From assembly GCA_016763495.1 (NCBI GenBank), contig JAESTR010000211.1, forward strand, positions 1 through 8,124: a stretch of 8,124 nt of DNA, written 5' to 3'. The stretch comes from Kordiimonadaceae bacterium (GTDB lineage Bacteria > Pseudomonadota > Alphaproteobacteria > Sphingomonadales > Kordiimonadaceae). The notes under the pieces are model-generated. The model did no database searches. It had not been told where the DNA came from and saw only the letters and a program-made list of their open reading frames with translations. Shown piece after piece: positions 7,013 to 8,124 of the stretch. Each line of letters starts with the position of its first letter. Position 1 is the first letter of the stretch. Made by a program: the position numbers and the translations under genes.

Positions 7013-7027
7013 GCATAGCTGGTATGC
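7013..7027. repeat. Short inverted repeat in the divergent region
   Basis: GCATA (7013-7017) and TATGC (7023-7027) are perfect inverted arms separated by GCTGG. The dyad lies 13 bases before the candidate -35 of the dehydrogenase gene, a position suited to a regulator. Five-base arms are short enough to arise by chance. Confidence 0.25.
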
Positions 7028-7039
7028 ATCCTTCCTTGC

Positions 7040-7068
7040 TGGACAAGCTATTTAATCCCGCCTATGTG
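7040..7068 (+). promoter_or_regulatory. Candidate promoter for the beta-hydroxyacid dehydrogenase gene
   Basis: TGGACA (7040-7045, 5 of 6 to TTGACA) is followed after 17 bases by TATGTG (7063-7068, only 3 of 6 to TATAAT). The implied start is near 7075, giving a leader of about 36 bases. The -10 is weak, and the perfect DnaA box at 7065-7073 overlaps it. Confidence 0.3.
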
Positions 7069-7073
7069 GATAA
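7065..7073 (-). promoter_or_regulatory. Perfect-consensus DnaA box (TTATCCACA on the minus strand)
   Basis: The plus strand reads TGTGGATAA, the exact complement of the consensus DnaA-binding 9-mer. It lies in non-coding DNA 37 bases before the dehydrogenase start and over the candidate -10. By simple arithmetic about 0.06 perfect boxes are expected in a random window of this size. One-mismatch forms also occur at 6912-6920 (TTATCAACA) and 8116-8124 (TTATCCGCA), but one or two such near-matches are expected by chance. Whether DnaA binds here is unknown. Confidence 0.4.
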
Positions 7074-7110
7074 CATCTAAATTCATTCATCATAGTAAGG
7101 GGACGCACAG

Positions 7111-7995
7111 ATGGCACGTATAGCATTCATTGGACTTGGGGTGATGGGTTTCCCGATGGCGGGCCATTTGGTTGCCGCAGGACACAGTGTGACGGTGTAT
7201 AACCGCACAGCGAGTGTGGCCGAAGACTGGATCAGCAAATATAGCGATACTGCTGAAGCCGAGATCTTTGCGGCGCCAACACCCGCCGGGGCCGCAGCAG
7301 ACGCTGACATTGTATTTGCCTGCGTTGGCGCCGATAAAGACGTTGCTGCCATATGCACAGGAGCGGACGGCGCGTTCAGTACTATGGCAGAGGGTTCGAT
7401 CTTTGTGGATCATACAACAGCATCAGCTGAATGCGCGCGTGACATGGCCGCAGCAGCTGCAGAAAAAGGCATATTGTTTATTGATGCACCTGTGTCAGGC
7501 GGGGAGGCCGGTGCCCTTGGCGGCATGCTAACTGTTATGTGCGGCGGCGACAAAGATGCCTTTGATAAAGCTGAACCTGTGATGCAAGCATACGCCAAGT
7601 CTCTGAAACTGCTTGGTGAGGTTGGTGCAGGCCAGCTCACAAAAATGGCCAATCAGACTTGTATTGCCGGCATTGTACAAGGGCTGGCAGAAGCACTGCA
7701 TTTTTCAATGGAAGCAGGGCTGGATGCGAATGCAGTGGTGGATGTGATCAGCAAGGGAGCCGCGCAAAGCTGGCAGATGGAAAACCGCGCTGAAACCATG
7801 ATTAAGGGTGAGTTTGACTTTGGGTTTGCTGTGGACTGGATGCGTAAAGACCTTGGTATCGTCTTGAACGAAGCGCGTCAAAACGGTGTAACTCTGCCTC
7901 TTACAGCACTTGTGGACCAGTTTTACGCTGATGTGCAAAATATGGGCGGTAGCAGGAATGATACTTCAAGTCTTATTCGCCGCTTCAGAGGGTAA
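7111..7995 (+). CDS. NAD(P)-dependent beta-hydroxyacid dehydrogenase (3-hydroxyisobutyrate dehydrogenase / tartronate-semialdehyde reductase family)
   Basis: This cytoplasmic oxidoreductase of 294 residues, the family's usual length, interconverts a small beta-hydroxyacid and its semialdehyde or oxoacid. The N-terminal Rossmann fold has GLGVMG (8-13) for dinucleotide binding. N31-R32-T33 at the end of the second strand is a pattern that usually favours NADPH. The substrate block is DAPVSGGEAGA (125-135). The catalytic lysine is K178 in GQLTKMANQ (174-182), with N181 following. The KxANQ form is like GarR-type tartronate-semialdehyde reductases rather than the KxxNN of classical 3-hydroxyisobutyrate dehydrogenases. 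The C-terminal helical domain includes FAVDWMRKDLGIVLNEA and ends in DTSSLIRRF. Candidate roles are glyoxylate/tartronate semialdehyde reduction, succinic semialdehyde reduction or valine catabolism; the exact substrate is not decidable here. The ATG has a strong AAGGGGA site 8 bases upstream. The gene is divergent from motB, and no second gene follows it inside the window. Confidence 0.93.
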   Translation: MARIAFIGLGVMGFPMAGHLVAAGHSVTVYNRTASVAEDWISKYSDTAEAEIFAAPTPAGAAADADIVFACVGADKDVAAICTGADGAFSTMAEGSIFVDHTTASAECARDMAAAAAEKGILFIDAPVSGGEAGALGGMLTVMCGGDKDAFDKAEPVMQAYAKSLKLLGEVGAGQLTKMANQTCIAGIVQGLAEALHFSMEAGLDANAVVDVISKGAAQSWQMENRAETMIKGEFDFGFAVDWMRKDLGIVLNEARQNGVTLPLTALVDQFYADVQNMGGSRNDTSSLIRRFRG

Positions 7996-8050
7996 GCGGA
8001 GCAGAAGTATAAAAACTGGTGAACAACTGAGGTTTTTTACTAGTTTAGCG

Positions 8051-8079
8051 TTGACATAGGCCTGCAATACACGTATCTC
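8051..8079 (+). promoter_or_regulatory. Candidate promoter pointing out of the right edge
   Basis: A perfect TTGACA (8051-8056) is followed after 17 bases by TATCTC (8074-8079, 3 of 6 to TATAAT). It lies 55 bases after the dehydrogenase stop and would drive a gene beyond the window. The ideal -35 and ideal spacing are offset by a weak -10. The segment 7996-8124 holds no gene I can support. Confidence 0.3.
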
Positions 8080-8124
8080 CCGCCACACAACTGAATGGGT
8101 AAGGCAATAGTGTTCTTATCCGCA

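Noticed and set aside
7090..7413. Minus-strand frames of 107 and 91 codons over the start of the dehydrogenase gene
   Set aside because: They overlap each other and the conserved Rossmann fold coding on the plus strand; neither resembles a protein family.
8013..8046. Possible terminator after the dehydrogenase gene: AAACTGGT pairing with ACTAGTTT, with T6 at 8033-8038
   Set aside because: The stem is AT-rich with one wobble and an 18-base loop. The T-run lies inside the loop rather than after the stem, so it does not fit an intrinsic terminator.
8041..8124. Minus-strand frame open from the right edge for 27 codons, ending in TAG, considered as the tail of a convergent gene
   Set aside because: Another frame is also open over a similar length, the residues resemble no family I know, and the stretch is too short to judge.

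Overview
The window looks like a chromosomal segment of an alphaproteobacterium, probably marine or aquatic and motile. The evidence is the alphaproteobacterial style of the Bpt/Ate aminoacyl-transferase (N-terminal VTAPSPCPYL block), a TRAP transporter of the TakP/FcbT type, and a strong scarcity of GANTC. I count only 5 GANTC sites by eye, against about 32 expected for a random 8.1 kb; this scarcity is the usual signature of lineages with the cell-cycle methyltransferase CcrM. Base composition is fairly balanced. I cannot name the genus. I see no mobile elements, CRISPR arrays, tRNA or rRNA genes, and the content is ordinary chromosomal housekeeping and transport.

Layout. Positions 1-3092 (minus strand) hold a complete-looking TRAP operon, dctP-dctQ-dctM, with gaps of 6 and 4 bp. 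dctM runs off the left edge. The operon has a good sigma70-like promoter in the 85-bp gap before dctP, and the binding protein carries a Tat-type lipoprotein signal. Positions 3178-5769 (minus) hold an SLC13/DASS-family permease with two central RCK_C (TrkA-C) domains, followed after 18 bp by bpt (aspartate/glutamate leucyltransferase). Positions 5807-5947 (minus) contain an unannotated 46-codon ORF for a possible small membrane protein, starting 10 bp after motB. Positions 5958-6863 (minus) hold motB, the flagellar stator subunit; its best start is an internal ATG that puts the proton-binding aspartate at residue 32. No motA is adjacent.

The 247-bp divergent region 6864-7110 contains two short inverted repeats, candidate promoters in both directions and one perfect DnaA box. 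Positions 7111-7995 (plus) encode a beta-hydroxyacid dehydrogenase (3-hydroxyisobutyrate dehydrogenase / tartronate-semialdehyde reductase family). The last 129 bp hold no gene I can support, but they have a perfect TTGACA -35 element pointing out of the window.

How the parts relate. The two transport units (TRAP for small organic acids, SLC13 for a divalent or organic anion) are both probably sodium-coupled and could feed central metabolism. The reductase acts on small hydroxy or semialdehyde acids. A direct pathway link between them is inference only. Nothing here amounts to a clearly new system. The items most worth checking are the small ORF, the motB start, the DnaA box in the divergent promoter region and the GANTC depletion.
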